64,000 nucleotides of DNA, taken from Apricaphanius iberus (lineage: Eukaryota > Chordata > Actinopteri > Cyprinodontiformes > Aphaniidae). The stretch is from contig JAPXFQ010000074.1 in the NCBI GenBank assembly GCA_028564705.1, positions 2,435,501 to 2,499,500 of the forward strand, read 5' to 3'. This document shows positions 1 to 11,445 of the stretch, piece after piece (positions within the stretch are counted from its first letter, which is position 1; every line of letters starts with the position of its first letter). A model generated the notes under the pieces. That model had not been told where the DNA came from and did not search any database. It was given only the letters and a program-made list of their open reading frames with translations. The translations under genes and the position numbers were made by a program.

Positions 1-2447
1 AAATTGAAATCCAGATTCAGGGCTTCTCAGAAAACATCCGGGGCTCAAGCCCAAGAAGCCACCCCCTAACTCCGCCCCTGGCAAAGAGCCTTCGTTATTT
101 GCAGTGTATGACCTGTTGACGCACCTGTTTGTCCATCAACATCTACATTGTAGACAGGTTTTTTATCCAAACAGACTGGAGCCGACCAATTTGATGTTTC
201 ATAGGCCAGAACCCTCAACGGGGCCACTGTGCTTACTCGGTGAAGCAAGTTGAGAAAGCTCACTTTGCTGTTGTTTAAAATGTGTCAGAAAGGCATTTCA
301 TTCTCCACAAAGAATGAAGAAGCGTTATCTCCAAAGTGTCCGGGTGTCTGTGAATGAGCTCAAAGAACTTTCTTCAAACAATCTACAAACATGCATGTAT
401 GACTTCTCATCTAGTTATATAAGTTAGGGTTAATGATTATCCAATTCCTAAAACATCTGAAAACAAAAAAGTAAGATCAGCCAAAACCAAAAAGAATTCT
501 GTGCAGGTATTATCCTCTAAGGAAACCAGAAGGTTTTAATTTACTTCAGTAAAACACAGCATCCTGTTAAATCAGAAAAAATAAGTTATAATAATTGCAA
601 AAAAACCAAACAAAAATATCACCCATTCCCCATTCTTTACCTTCAAAACAATAGGTAATAAAATGAGTAATAATTTATCTAATCATCATTTTAGTACTAG
701 GATGAACTAAGCTCTTCCCTCTTTGCCAAATTGCTAAATTTGGCACCAGAAACATAAAAAGAAATCCCAAGTTAGGCAAACTCCTGTTTACAACACAGAG
801 CAAAACACAACATTTTAATAACACAAAAATTAATACTATCATGCTATTTGATGGCAGGATTCTCGACATAATTAGTTTTTCTGTTGTTTTTTCAACCCTC
901 TGAACAGTCTGTAAGGCCTATAACATTAGCTATATATTAAGAAATAGCATATTTCATGATGTGCGTAAAACTAATCTATCTTGCAAAGCAGTTAACCTTA
1001 ATTTTTATATTTCAGCTGTCAGACCCTTTAAACTTGCCAGGAATGAATAAACAAAACTACTAAACCTATAATTTAGAGTTTCCAATCTCCACATAATCTT
1101 ACCAAGCTTTTCTGTCCATCACTTCATAGTTTGTGCTCTGGTGGAGCATTAATATATCCAGATAGGGTAATTTGCAGCAGCGGCAGTCCGCTTCCTCCTC
1201 CTCCGGTTCTTGATTCTCTACTGCGGACAAAAAAAAGAATACTCTTTAGGTCCAACAAATCCTCCTGCCTGTCCAGTTCAAAGGGAGATATGAAAAGATA
1301 TCCACAGAGAACCAGATGATTGTCCATAGGGCAAGTTCCCCTTACGTCCACAATCTCAAAATGGAGCACACGTCCTGTGGCTTGGGAGTGAGTCAGAACA
1401 AAGGACACAAAAATACATGGCTCATAGATATGTATACAAAATCATTGTGATATATTTCCCATGTCCCGGATTTGGCAAAACATTATGATCAGATTTTTTC
1501 AAAACATTTTCAAACAAATATATCTCTGGTCTGATCTCAAATGTAATAATGATTGGTGAAATACCTAGGTTAACCCTAAGGTACGTCCGTCTCCCTGTCA
1601 ATCTTATCCTTACTGCGGGTGTAACTGCAAATCTTTTCCTTACCCATTTAACTTCCTGCCTGGGCAATACATTTCAGGCTCAAAAGTCTCCCAAATCCTT
1701 GAGGTGAATAAAATATCTGAAAATTAATCAGTAAGATAAGTAGGCTCTATGTTGATGTCCTAAAAAATATGGTGTTTGAGAGCAAACATAACAATTAGTA
1801 AAATAATGTCTATTCCTCAGATATAAACTGTATTGATACCATACATTGATTGTTTTTCTTCAAAGTTTTGTGGCCTGTTCAAGAAGTAAATCAAGAAAAA
1901 AAGGCTGGATTTTTCTATGTTAGATATTGCTGTTCTAAAGCACCACTAAATAATTACAGTAACAAAAATAAAAGTAGCAACCATCTGCAAAGGTTCTATC
2001 CTCTTTGAAACCCCTTTGAAATTCAGATTTCACACCACTTTTTCCAGACTCTGTCCCTTTAATCAAATAATAATTTCTGCTACTATAATTATGCTACTTG
2101 CAGTGAGATAAATGCGTCCAACTAGATTTCTCTTCTATTTTAACTGCTGTTGGTGTGGTCAAGGTTACCTATGATGCTCCTCCCACCTGAGCAATGACCA
2201 ACAAAGATCCAGTCTCCAACTCCCCCTCTTTTCAAACTTTATCCAAAGTAATAGAGCATAATTTGTCACTTCAGTACACTGGATCGCTATCAAGCTGGGT
2301 CAGACAGAGAAAATATCAAAATTAAAAAAAAACATCAAATGTTTAATACAAAATCAGAGAATAGTACTATCTGATAAACATAACATATTCTTACAAAATA
2401 GTCTTCAGTTTGCTATACTTCAAATTCTATCCATAATTATAAAGAAA
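1..2447. other. Unassigned AT-rich non-coding sequence
   Basis: No open frame here is longer than about 100 codons and none shows a domain, splice-flanked exon or transposon motif that I recognise. Nothing further can be supported. Confidence 0.5.
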
Positions 2448-2459
2448 AAATCCAAGATA

Positions 2460-2583
2460 CTGTGATGGACTAGCGACCTGTCCAGTTTGTACCTCGCCTC
2501 TCGCCCGTTGACAGCTGGATATAGGCACCAGCCCCCCCCCGTGACCCCTTGAGGAATAAGCGGGTCCGAAAATGGATGGATGG
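2460..2583 (+). mobile_element. Short (124 bp) retroposon with TGGA-type tail, copy A
   Basis: The unit begins CTGTGATGGACTAGCGACC and ends in a short (ATGG)n tail. It is flanked by a perfect 12-bp duplication, AAATCCAAGATA, at 2448-2459 and 2584-2595, so it is a retrotransposed insertion with exact borders. Its sequence matches, in opposite orientation, the insertion at 14763-14889. There is no tRNA-like head, so it is either a 5'-truncated LINE tail or a very short SINE. I cannot name the parent LINE; RTE-like elements are a guess from the tetranucleotide tail. Confidence 0.8.
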
Positions 2584-2838
2584 AAATCCAAGATATAACT
2601 CAATGAAAAAACAGCTTCCCTATACATATTTCTGTGGGACTTTAAGACCATAGTACAAGACAGGCATGTCTCCTTCCCAGATCAAATTGATGTTAAAGTA
2701 ACCAGGTGGTTCTTGTTGTTAGAAATTGTCAAACCTAAAGTACTTGTTTGTTCTAAAAGTCTACTCTATATTTGAAAGTAACTTTTGTTTCATATGTTTC
2801 CTATTTAAACAAAACCAAATGTGCTAATTGGCCCAAAT

Positions 2839-3177
2839 TGTTATGATCCGTCTGTGTCATTTATTCCTCCGTTTGTTTCTTCCCCGTCTGTTCTGTGTTA
2901 ATTTGTCCTAGTTTCTTTCACCTGTTGTCCTATTAGTCCTCCCTGTGTTTTCCTCCCCTGCTCCCAGGTGTTCTCCATATTCTGATTACCCTTCCCACAG
3001 TATATATGCCCTTCTGTGTCTGTCTGGTCTTGTGGGGTCGTTGTGTTCCCCGAGTTCTAGTCAGCGCTTTCCCTGTGCTGATCTCACCTGCTTATTCTCG
3101 GACTATTAATAAACATGGGCCGCAAGAGCCTTAAACACAGCTCTGCATCTGGGTCCTCCTTAAACCCTAACCTGACA
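2839..3177 (+). mobile_element. Solo LTR (retrotransposon), about 339 bp
   Basis: The segment starts TGTTATGATC and ends CTGACA, the TG...CA ends of an LTR. Inside are a TATA-like stretch (CAGTATATATGCCC, about 2998-3011) and an AATAAA signal near 3108, about 100 bp apart, as expected for U3-R. The flanks CAAAT (2834-2838) and CAGAT (3178-3182) agree at four of five bases, consistent with a decayed 5-bp target duplication. No internal retroelement sequence is adjacent, so it is a solo LTR. The 3' end (GGGTCCTC followed by ...GACA) resembles the LTR-like insert at 9178-9608 on the other strand. Confidence 0.6.
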
Positions 3178-3182
3178 CAGAT

Positions 3183-4416
3183 ATTCTGATTGTAAATAAT
3201 GAAAACAGTTCATATTTCAAAAACATCTGTCAGATTCTGTAAAACGAGTCAAACATAGTCAAACTGATTTGTGTAACTAAAACTCCAGTTACTTCTCCTA
3301 CATGGCAGTTTACCTTTTTTTCTTAAATGTTTGTAACATGCATAATACTCCAATTCCCCTTAACCAATAACAATAAAAATACTAAATCCTTTCATAAACA
3401 AGCTTCAAAAGATAACATTTCTCTAAACAAAAACTGTTAGAATAAAACCAAAACAACAAAAATCAGCATATTACAGTCAATCCCAATTATCCTCTCAGGC
3501 TTCTTTTTGTTTCTCAAATTATAAACAACAAATTGAATTGAAGCTTCTAGAAATGTCAAATGACCACCGAATCATTTTTGCTTTACCTCAGTTTCTCAAT
3601 CAACATTCCCCAAATTTATCATTAATAAATAGCTTGCAGTTTTGCAATTCCAGTCAGGATCCACTTCAAAGTAAATATACAAACAAGTTGAGAGAAATAA
3701 AAATAAAAAATAAAATAAAAATCTAAATAAATTACATAGTTTGTTCTGTTCAGTTTCTTTTTATTCATACACCTTGACTCTAGAGCCGAACCTATTCTGA
3801 TCACCATTCCCCCTGCTGGTAAAAAGGCAGGTTGGCGTACAGTCCTGACCAGCGTTACAGCTGCATTAATATTAGTTTCCATGATTGAGAGATTATTTTT
3901 GCATGGTATTATATTCCGATTTCTTTCAGTGAATGAGAGTGAATTGTTTTTTTTTTGACGGTTCTTGTTTTTCTTCTTGGGTGTCTCTCGTCTGGGTGCT
4001 GGCCACTCTTCTGATGAGTGGGGGGTTCTTACCGATAGACGACGACAGTTCGAGGGGTACTGTGTTTTGTTGGTATCGACCTGACAGGCTGGTGAAAATA
4101 CCATGCCACAGGGAGATTATTTATTTCCATGTTCTGCATCCTTTGCAGTAGGTTCTGGAAAGTGTCAGAGCAGAGAGCCATTTTGTAATCCTTGTTTTTT
4201 TATGACGTAGTCCAGAGGGAAAAATCCGTCCTCGTGAGTTCTTCGGGTGAACAAATAAAATAAAGATACAAATGAAAGCTTGGGGATGGGGTTGTAGAGT
4301 AGGAGTGGAGCAGGAGGAGAGGAGAAACACGTCCTGCTCCGCTGACAGTCAGCAGTGCTTGTATAGCATATATTAGCACACATATCAATAAGTGATTGAG
4401 CGCCTGTATTAAGTGT
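3183..4416. other. Unassigned non-coding sequence
   Basis: AT-rich sequence. A 160-codon minus-strand frame around 3622-4104 is low-complexity (K, N, F and Y rich) and shows no domain. No feature can be supported. Confidence 0.4.
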
Positions 4417-4560
4417 CTAGGCGCACGATGCTAGGACTGACGCGGGACAACAGATCCTCAAACCTGGTGAGGGAGAGAAGGTTGTACTGCTGAACGCGGC
4501 CGTCATCCAGACGCAGCTCTTGGAGCAAGTGGTGAAACTCACCAAACTGCTCACGCGAGC
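4417..4560 (-). pseudogene. PIF/Harbinger transposase N-terminal fragment
   Basis: On the minus strand this stretch encodes a segment containing EFHHLLQELRLDD followed by FEDLLSRVSPSIVRLDT. This matches the N-terminal region of fish Harbinger-type (ALP1/HARBI1-like) transposases. An in-frame TAA follows, then YRRSI, which belongs to the same region, so the frame is broken. The DDE catalytic part is not nearby. The sequence at about 4826-4870 could be a decayed terminal region of the same element, but I could not pair it with a second terminus. Confidence 0.6.
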
Positions 4561-7060
4561 TACGGTGAGGACGTCCTCTACGCCATCACTCTGCTCTCCA
4601 AAGTAAATAGAGAAGGGAGACTGTCTCATCAAATGCTAGATCGAGCGAAAATACCGTGTGGTACAACTTCCTCCCACAAGTTACGTAATCCCACGTCATG
4701 AAAAATGGCATATTTTAAAGTGCGCACAGTTTGCTTTAGAAACGCTTTCAGGTGCGAATGTGCAAGCGACAAGCTAGGGGTGCTTTTTGGTTGCTTCTAT
4801 CGCATTTGGTGTGGACGTACCTTAAGGCTAAAGCCTAGTTTATGCTTCTCTGACCGCAACTTTGCTATCAGACGCAGATGTATTGACAGAGATGTTTTCT
4901 GTTTATAGTACTCCGCTCTTCCACTCCATTCTCTATGGTTTTTTCAGCGTTGCTCGACTAGAACACATTTCTTCCTCAAGGAGCAATGAACGACGAAAGT
5001 AAGTTTTGATTAAGCTGTAAAGCTTCTTACTAGGAGTGCAGCTCATAAAATACTCTAGAAACACATGGAAACAAAACACAGCAGCCTTTTTTGTTGTTTT
5101 CCTACACCTCCAAAATCGCCAAAGGAACAGATTAGATAACTTATCCTTTCAATATAAAGCATATAGTGGCCAGACACTGCATTAACTACTGATTACAGCG
5201 ACTGAAGAGCCCCGTTCTGGTGAAGCAATCTCTGGTTGTTGCTCAAACTGACAATCCGATGCATACGCTATCCGTCGACTTAGACTAGATAGGTAAAATT
5301 CTGGCCTCTATGCCTCATCTCCTTTACCACCAGGGCTAATTTTATAATACAGGAACTTTGGCAGCGATATCTGAAAGGAACCAACCCATAGAACACAAAC
5401 AGCTGAAAGAAAAATAGTGTTTGTGGGAAAAAGATCCATGACCGTATCAGAGCTAACATGTCACAACCAGTTAAGATTTGGTCCTGACTTTCTAACAATC
5501 AAGATCAATGGCCAGCAATGCCAAGTACCACCACTGATACTGATCAAACTAAGCTCAAGAGGTGCATTTGTTGGTCTTGTTGCAGTGACTCCAAGCACTC
5601 AGCTACCTGGCGCTAGTCAGTTTCAGACCTGGCCAGACATCATCCACTGTGCAGTCCTCCCACAGGGAAGCTAAACCCCACAACCAGATCTTCCCTGCAG
5701 CAGATGGTTGGGTAGGTTCAGCAAGGGTGCAGGTACAGGAGAAGACCTACACTCATCCTGTCATCAGGCTGATTCCTCTTCCTCAGCTCTTTTACAGAAG
5801 GTGACAGTGCCCCACACAGTCTTTCTGGGTCATGGACAATTATCCTGACTAACAATTGGGGGCTGAGTCTGAAAGACTGGGGTGTCTGAATTTATTGATC
5901 AGCGCTGTTTAGTGTGAATGAATGATATAAAAAACAACATCTACACCTGTTTGTACACTACTCCATTTAAATTACACTCAAGGTCAAACCTTAGATTTAG
6001 TTAAAAATGTTATGTCAAATGGTTCCACACAGCTGCCTTAAATAACTGTTGAGTAATATGGTTAACTAACCAAGTTGTTTACTTATCTTGTTTCCCTGAT
6101 TCACTAACAGAAATCAACTTTCTATATGTACCACTCCCTCCAGTTTAAATATCTAATAAGTGTGGTGGTTACTCCAGGCTATATCAGTCAGTGGTACATA
6201 GAAAATAAGACCAAAAAAAGCTTTGATTTAAAGAGCTTGATCATTAAGATGTTCTGTTAGAATTACATCTGACTTTTGAAAAAGAAATGAACACATTTCA
6301 CAACAATATTTTGGCTGAGAAATGTTTTAATTCACGTTTTCTTTTATTAGATTATTTTGAAACTACAACTTGAACTTAAAAGTGCTCATTAATCTCCTTA
6401 AGTGGAGAGGACGGGAATATATTGATAAAATGGGTAGAAAATGTGTTTAATCATGTCTAAAATTACTCCCCAAGCTGTATAATCAATAAATGCATTTTAA
6501 AGCCTTCACCTTATCTTGATACTTTTATATTAACCTTCCATTAACCATTACACAAGCACTTAATTTAGTCAATAATGTTAATTTTAAAAGATTTTCACTT
6601 TAGTTTAGAGATATGCGTATTCATAACAGTGGGTATCTCTGGGAAGGTGTATTACAGGGTGAAAAGGTTCCATAAATTGAAATGTTTCATATTAAAGAAA
6701 ATTAAGATGCTGTAGGAGTCCCTTTGTATCAATCTGAGTAAGAGTCCAGTGCTTTTAAGACAGTGATCCTAAAGGGATATGGATTCAACGTACCTCTTAA
6801 CCCTCTGCTCTAGTTTGGCTCAGTGGAATGCAATGACTGGCATGTACATTGCTGATGATTTCTTACAGGCATGGATAGGTCGGCACTTATGTCAGAGTAA
6901 GTGGAATAAGTGGGACTAATTTTGCTCTTTGATCTCTCTCAAATGACAACTGAGGCCAAGAATTATTATCAGTTACTAAGGAAACTATTTAACATAGCAT
7001 AACTGAAATATTTACTTCCACGTGAATGTGATACAAAGAATGTAAGCTACAGTGCAGGTT
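4561..7060. other. Unassigned sequence
   Basis: No gene, RNA or transposon core is recognisable. The stretch around 5417-5674 has an 85-codon plus-strand frame with no family resemblance. Base composition is AT-rich throughout. Confidence 0.4.
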
Positions 7061-7061
7061 C

Positions 7062-7140
7062 AAGGCAAGACAATTTTATTTGTATAGCACGCTAGCACAC
7101 AAAGTAATTCAAGGTGCTTTACACGATTTTAGAATACAGC
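7062..7140 (-). repeat. LINE 3'-tail fragment (reverse)
   Basis: The stretch CAAGACAATTTTATTTGTAT followed by AGCACG...CAAGGTGCTTTACACG is the reverse complement of a common teleost LINE/SINE 3' end in which 'aaagtgcttta' precedes 'tatacaaataaaattg'. Similar tails lie at 20690-20800 (plus) and 60606-60690 (minus). Only the tail is present. Confidence 0.5.
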
Positions 7141-7324
7141 CTCGATAATTCAATCAAAGCTCAATTGGTTTATTGTTTGGAAATTGGTCATTCTCTCAAC
7201 ATTGGGTATAACTGGACATAACATTGGTAGTGGAGTTGAAATTGTTGTACAAATTTGAATGGAAGCAACGATGGTTCAGGAGTTAGAAGTTAGTCATATA
7301 ATTAGTGAATTCCTAGTTTAAACT

Positions 7325-7824
7325 AGGGATGCACCGATCCGACTTTTTCAGTCCCGATACCGATACTGATGGCTGGATTTTGTGCATCTGTCGATACCCG
7401 ATACCGATCCGATACTATTTTTGACAGTGCGGCGGTCCAGTCAATATGGCTCTGATAGATCATGTGCCCTGGCTACTTGGCCACAGCGATATTCCTTTGG
7501 CTGACTGGTTAGCACACATGACCTTCACCTGGGAGTCGTGGGATACACATATTGTTGAATTAATAAACTGTATAACTTCTGGTGCCTTTCTAGAAGAGAC
7601 TAAAGGCACCAGACTTTACAAACTAAACATAACTGAGACAAAAAAAAAAGATGTAAAATGTAAAATTACCACAAAAATAAAATTATAGTGAAAAATGTAT
7701 CTTTTTTGGTGAATTTGTTGCAGATTTTCCCCATTTTGAGTATTGGTTCATGGTATCGGTTAAGTTTAATTGATACCCATAACAGTACATTAAGCAGTAT
7801 CGGGGCCGATACCCGATACCAGTA

Positions 7825-7881
<57 letters not shown>
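7325..7881. mobile_element. hAT-like MITE with CCGATAC subterminal repeats, right end replaced by TA array
   Basis: The left end reads TAGGGATGCACCGATCC, a terminus typical of a large class of non-autonomous hAT elements in fish, followed by repeated CCGATAC motifs. Near 7800-7830 the inverted counterparts (GGTATCGGTT, GTATCGGGGCCGATACC) appear, so the element is internally palindromic. The expected right terminal repeat is absent. In its place a (TA)n microsatellite runs from about 7828 to 7881. No transposase is encoded. Confidence 0.55.
7828..7881. repeat. (TA)n microsatellite
   Basis: Pure TA dinucleotide run of about 27 units directly after CCAGTATC of the hAT-like element. Open frames crossing it on both strands (runs of Ile-Tyr) are artefacts of the repeat. 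Confidence 0.95.
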
Positions 7882-7886
<5 letters not shown>

Positions 7887-7889
7887 TTG

Positions 7890-8700
7890 TATATAGCACA
7901 AGTAATTGTGTCAATATTTATAGATTTAGAGCAGCAAATAACTATAATAAAGAGAATACAAGAGCAAAACCTGTTCCAGTGACTAAAACCCTTTACGGAA
8001 AAAGGTTTGCTACATGACTTAACAAAAGTCTTCCAAAAGCACTGTGAAAACTAAAATAAGAAAAGAATTAAGCAATTACTGTGTCAGACGGTTGGAAGAA
8101 AGGGTTTCAAATTACTGGAGGCTTGTTGACAGGTGCATTGTGAAAGAAGTTATTTCTGTATAGGGTTAAGTCAAGTTTCATTACCTGTCTGTTACTTACG
8201 ACCCTTGGCTGGATACCACCGAAATTGTTATAGGAGCTTTGAATTGACATCGCAGTAGCAGTAGAAGGTGATGTGGAATGGACAGGGTAATAAAAGTATT
8301 TTCTTTAAGAACCCAGTCAGACAGAAGTAGCACATGAGTCAAGCAGTGTGTGAGATTTGTGAAGTTGAGCATCACAACTACCAGTGTGATAGAGGCTTTC
8401 CTTCTTCTCTCTGCTTATTCAAACATCACAAACAGGTTGATGGGGAAAGCAATGGTACAAGGTTGGATGGCTGCTGTGGCATATAGATCCAGTCGTGTGA
8501 AAAGTGTTTGCTCCGTTCCCGATGTCTTATTTTTTTGCATGCTTGTCACACTTCAATGTTTCAGAACATGAAATAAATTTAAATATTTACAAAAAAGACA
8601 ACACAAACACGAAATGCAGTTTTAAATAAAGGTTTATTTTAAGGGTAAAAAAAATGTAAACCCACATGGCCATGATAACAAAGTGATTGCCCCCTAAATC
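7890..8700. other. Unassigned sequence
   Basis: No recognisable gene or element. It lies between the TA array and the first Tc1-like copy. Confidence 0.4.
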
Positions 8701-8704
8701 CACA

Positions 8705-9821
8705 ATAGTGCAAAACATATTTGCCAACCACTGATTGTGCAAGTTTTCCCACATAGAAAGATGACATAGAAGATCTTCATCATTGGCACTTCAGCACTTC
8801 AACTGTGAGTCAGAAGAAAAAAAAATCCAGGAAGTCACATTATATGATTTTTAAATAATTTATTTGTATATTGGTACAAAAATAAGTATTTTGCACTTAC
8901 AAAAAAGCAAGATTTCAGGCCCTCACAGACCTGTTACTTCTTTAAGAAGCTTTTCTATATTCCATCCTTTATCTGTATTATTGGCACATGTTTGAAATTG
9001 TTGTATGTATAAAAGATACCTGTCTACAACTTCAAACAGTCAACCTCCAACGTCCACATTGGCCCAGACTAGAGAGAGAGACCAGGGACAATGCTGTATA
9101 CCTGTACAAGACTGGATTGAGCTAGTATACAAGACACAAGCAGTTTAGCAGGAATAGATCGACTATTAGAGCAATTATGTCATGTTTGGTGTTGAGAGAG
9201 GACCCAAATACAGCAGGATGAATTGTGTAGAGTTAATAAAGGAAAAGGATAACAATGACGTTCACTGAATAAACAGGAGGGCATCAAAAGCTCAGTGACC
9301 AATGAGCAGGCTGTACAGACAATGAGAAACAAGCAAACTGAGAGAACCGGGGAACGTAAGTATACTGAGGAGGAGTAGGGAAATGACAATGAATTAGTGA
9401 AAGAGGTTTCAGGTGAGAGGGAGAAAGAAGGTGGAAACAATTAGTAGTTTGGCCAGGGAGAAGTATGATAGGGGGAGAACAAGAAATGAAGAAACAGAAA
9501 ACAATCCTAAAAAGGAAGAAGACAAAGTAGAAAGTAACTAAAATATATCTAAGAAGAGATCTGTGAGGAACTCAAATAAGCACTGGAGAACAGAGGAGGA
9601 ACAGAACAGAATTAAATAAGTACTAGACAGAGAAGATCTTTACTACACCTTTATACAAATAAATCCTACAATGTTTTACAATTTTCTGGATTTTTTTTTT
9701 TACATTCTGTTTTACAGTTGAAGTGTGCCTATGATGACATTTACAGACCTCCCTCATCTTTTTAAGTGGGACAACTTGCACACTCGGTGGCCACCAAATA
9801 TTTTTTTTTTTTCCCCCACTG
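8705..9821 (+). mobile_element. Tc1-like transposon, internally deleted copy A with nested LTR
   Basis: The left part (8705-9177) carries a terminal repeat with TGTGCAAGTTTTCCCACAT, then a 5' UTR containing ACCTGTTACTTCTTTAAGAAG and TAAAAGATACCTGTC. The right part (9640-9821) carries the matching inverted terminus, ending CCCCCACTG. Together they are the two ends of one Tc1-like family also seen reversed at 25719-27333 and 29470-30140. Transposase coding sequence is essentially gone. The interior is occupied by an LTR-like insert at 9178-9608. It cannot transpose on its own. Confidence 0.65.
9178..9608 (-). mobile_element. LTR-like insert nested in Tc1-like copy A
   Basis: Read on the minus strand the insert starts TGTTCTGTTCCTCC and ends AACATGACA, so it has TG...CA ends. 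Its last portion contains ATTTGGGTCCTC, resembling the 3' end of the solo LTR at 2839-3177. AATTA occurs at 9173-9177 and again at 9610-9614, one base off the predicted border, so the target duplication is plausible but not exact. No internal coding sequence accompanies it. Confidence 0.45.
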
Positions 9822-9829
9822 TTATAACT

Positions 9830-10063
9830 GGTTGGACCACCCTTTGTAGCAACAACTGTAATCAGTGAAAACTTGCAATGAGTCATTTACAGCGCTGTGG
9901 AGGTTTCTGGCCCACTCTTCTTTCCAGAATTTCACTACAGTCACAATGGAGGGTTTCAAGCATTAATTGTCTTTTTAAGGTCCTGGAACAGCATCTAAAT
10001 AAGATTCAGGTTAGGTTATAACTATGCCACTCCAAAGTCTTCTTTGTTTGGACAATCAGAGCG
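9830..10063 (-). pseudogene. Tc1-like transposase C-terminal fragment
   Basis: The minus strand encodes a decayed end of a Tc1-type transposase (EWHSYNL, then ILERRVGQK and related residues) with several frame breaks. It belongs to a different Tc1 family from copy A. The upstream part of what looks like the same gene lies at 11238-11445, beyond an inserted segment. Confidence 0.5.
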
Positions 10064-11232
10064 CTGGCGTATCATTTATAAAACTTTGCGTAGAATCCTC
10101 ACTAAAATCATACTTAAGCTCAGCAACCTTTTTTTACTGACGCCTAGTAGGTTTCTGATCTATCAAACCTGGAGTACGCACAGCTGCACGCAATTTCCTC
10201 TTTATAAAACAGACTCTTGTAGAAATGTGCTCAGCTGTTTCATGGATCATATCCCATCTCCTACCCACCCACTTTCTGCCATAAACGGTCAATGCAAAGA
10301 CAGCGGCGGAGAAAGACAGCTGCAGGCATGTGGAGGCAGAGAAAACTGATTTATTTCAATCAATCAATGCTGATCTATATAGAGCTTTATGAAGCCAAAG
10401 GCTTTACATAAACAGACAAATATATAGTTACAAAAAATTTGTTAGAAGACAAGAGTAAAAATTAAAAACATACAAATAAAATTAAAATAAAAGCAGCAGC
10501 ACGAGATGAAACGAATACACATACACTTACATTGAATATAAAGTTTCAATTATAAGCTATGATTTTCTCTTGTAGCGTCAGTCAGACTCGAATCATAGCA
10601 AATGAAAACAAAGAATACTAAATCACAATAGAACTTAAATTTAAGCACTCCGAGATATTTAAAGACTGGTGCAAAGGTGCGCTTCAAAACTACTTTTAAA
10701 AAGTATAACTCATGGGAAATATTGATATAGGGGTCATAAAAATAAATGGAAGAGCTGCAGGTGACACAGCATTGATGCAGCAGCTTGCCTGAATCTTCAA
10801 AAAAAATCTTCAATGAGTGCCAGCGCTTACATTGTGCAGAATTATGCTGGGAAGCTGCGGAATATTTGTTCTTCACACATGCACCAGTACATGCAATTGC
10901 TATAAAATCTGAAGACACACATATGAACATAATTCTTAAATGCAACATATTTTTAATCAAATTCTCATTTTTATTCTCAGTTTCTATAGATGTGATGAGG
11001 GAGAAGTTTGCGTAATGGTTGTGTATGCGTCTGTGTGTGCAAGGCTCTACAAATTGAAAATGTGGCTTAAATTCACAATTTTGGCATCTCTCCTGCTGCG
11101 CTGTCAGTGCCTTCTGTGTCAAAAAAGTGCGTGAGCAAGCTCCTTAGTGTACTTAAAGTTGCGCAAATTTTTTCTGCCACGTTATTCTCTATAAATCCTA
11201 AACTTCGCATATAAAGTTGCTTACGTAGTTTT
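10064..11232. mobile_element. Probable non-autonomous DNA transposon splitting a Tc1-like copy
   Basis: This block separates two minus-strand Tc1 transposase fragments that would be nearly adjacent in an intact gene. Its ends show loosely inverted motifs: ATTTATAAAACTTTGCGTAG near 10073-10092 and, read in reverse, ACTTTATATGCGAAG near 11207. No transposase was seen in it. A LINE-like 3' tail with (TCAA)n lies at about 10358-10420. The family is not identified and the borders are approximate. Confidence 0.35.
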
Positions 11233-11237
11233 CACAC

Positions 11238-11445
11238 CCCGTGAGTTTGTTGGGTTTGAGTTTGAGGAACAGATTGTCGGAACTTCTCTTTGAGGAGTTT
11301 GTAGGAGACAGCAAAATGCATGATTTCATTTATCACAGCAAGTCTTCAGGTCCTGGAGCAACAAAACAACCCAAGACCACCACACTACCACCACCACATT
11401 TAATTTTTGGTTTAATCTTTTTTTTTGGAAATGCATTGTTCTGTC
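11238..11445 (-). pseudogene. Tc1-like transposase middle fragment
   Basis: On the minus strand, KCGGGSVVVLGCF is the conserved Gly-rich segment of Tc1 transposases, followed by a decayed stretch ending near SVPQTQTQQTHG. Stops and frameshifts are present. Orientation and order suit a single gene with the fragment at 9830-10063, interrupted by 10064-11232. Confidence 0.6.

Noticed and set aside
3622..4104. 160-codon minus-strand frame
   Set aside because: Low-complexity, K/N/F/Y-rich, no domain, no splice or promoter context.
7666..8017. Open frames on both strands across the TA array
   Set aside because: They consist of Ile-Tyr runs from the dinucleotide repeat and have no coding character.
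10550..11122. 190-codon minus-strand frame
   Set aside because: Lies inside the unidentified DNA element, shows no domain and has overlapping frames on the other strand. Likely chance openness.
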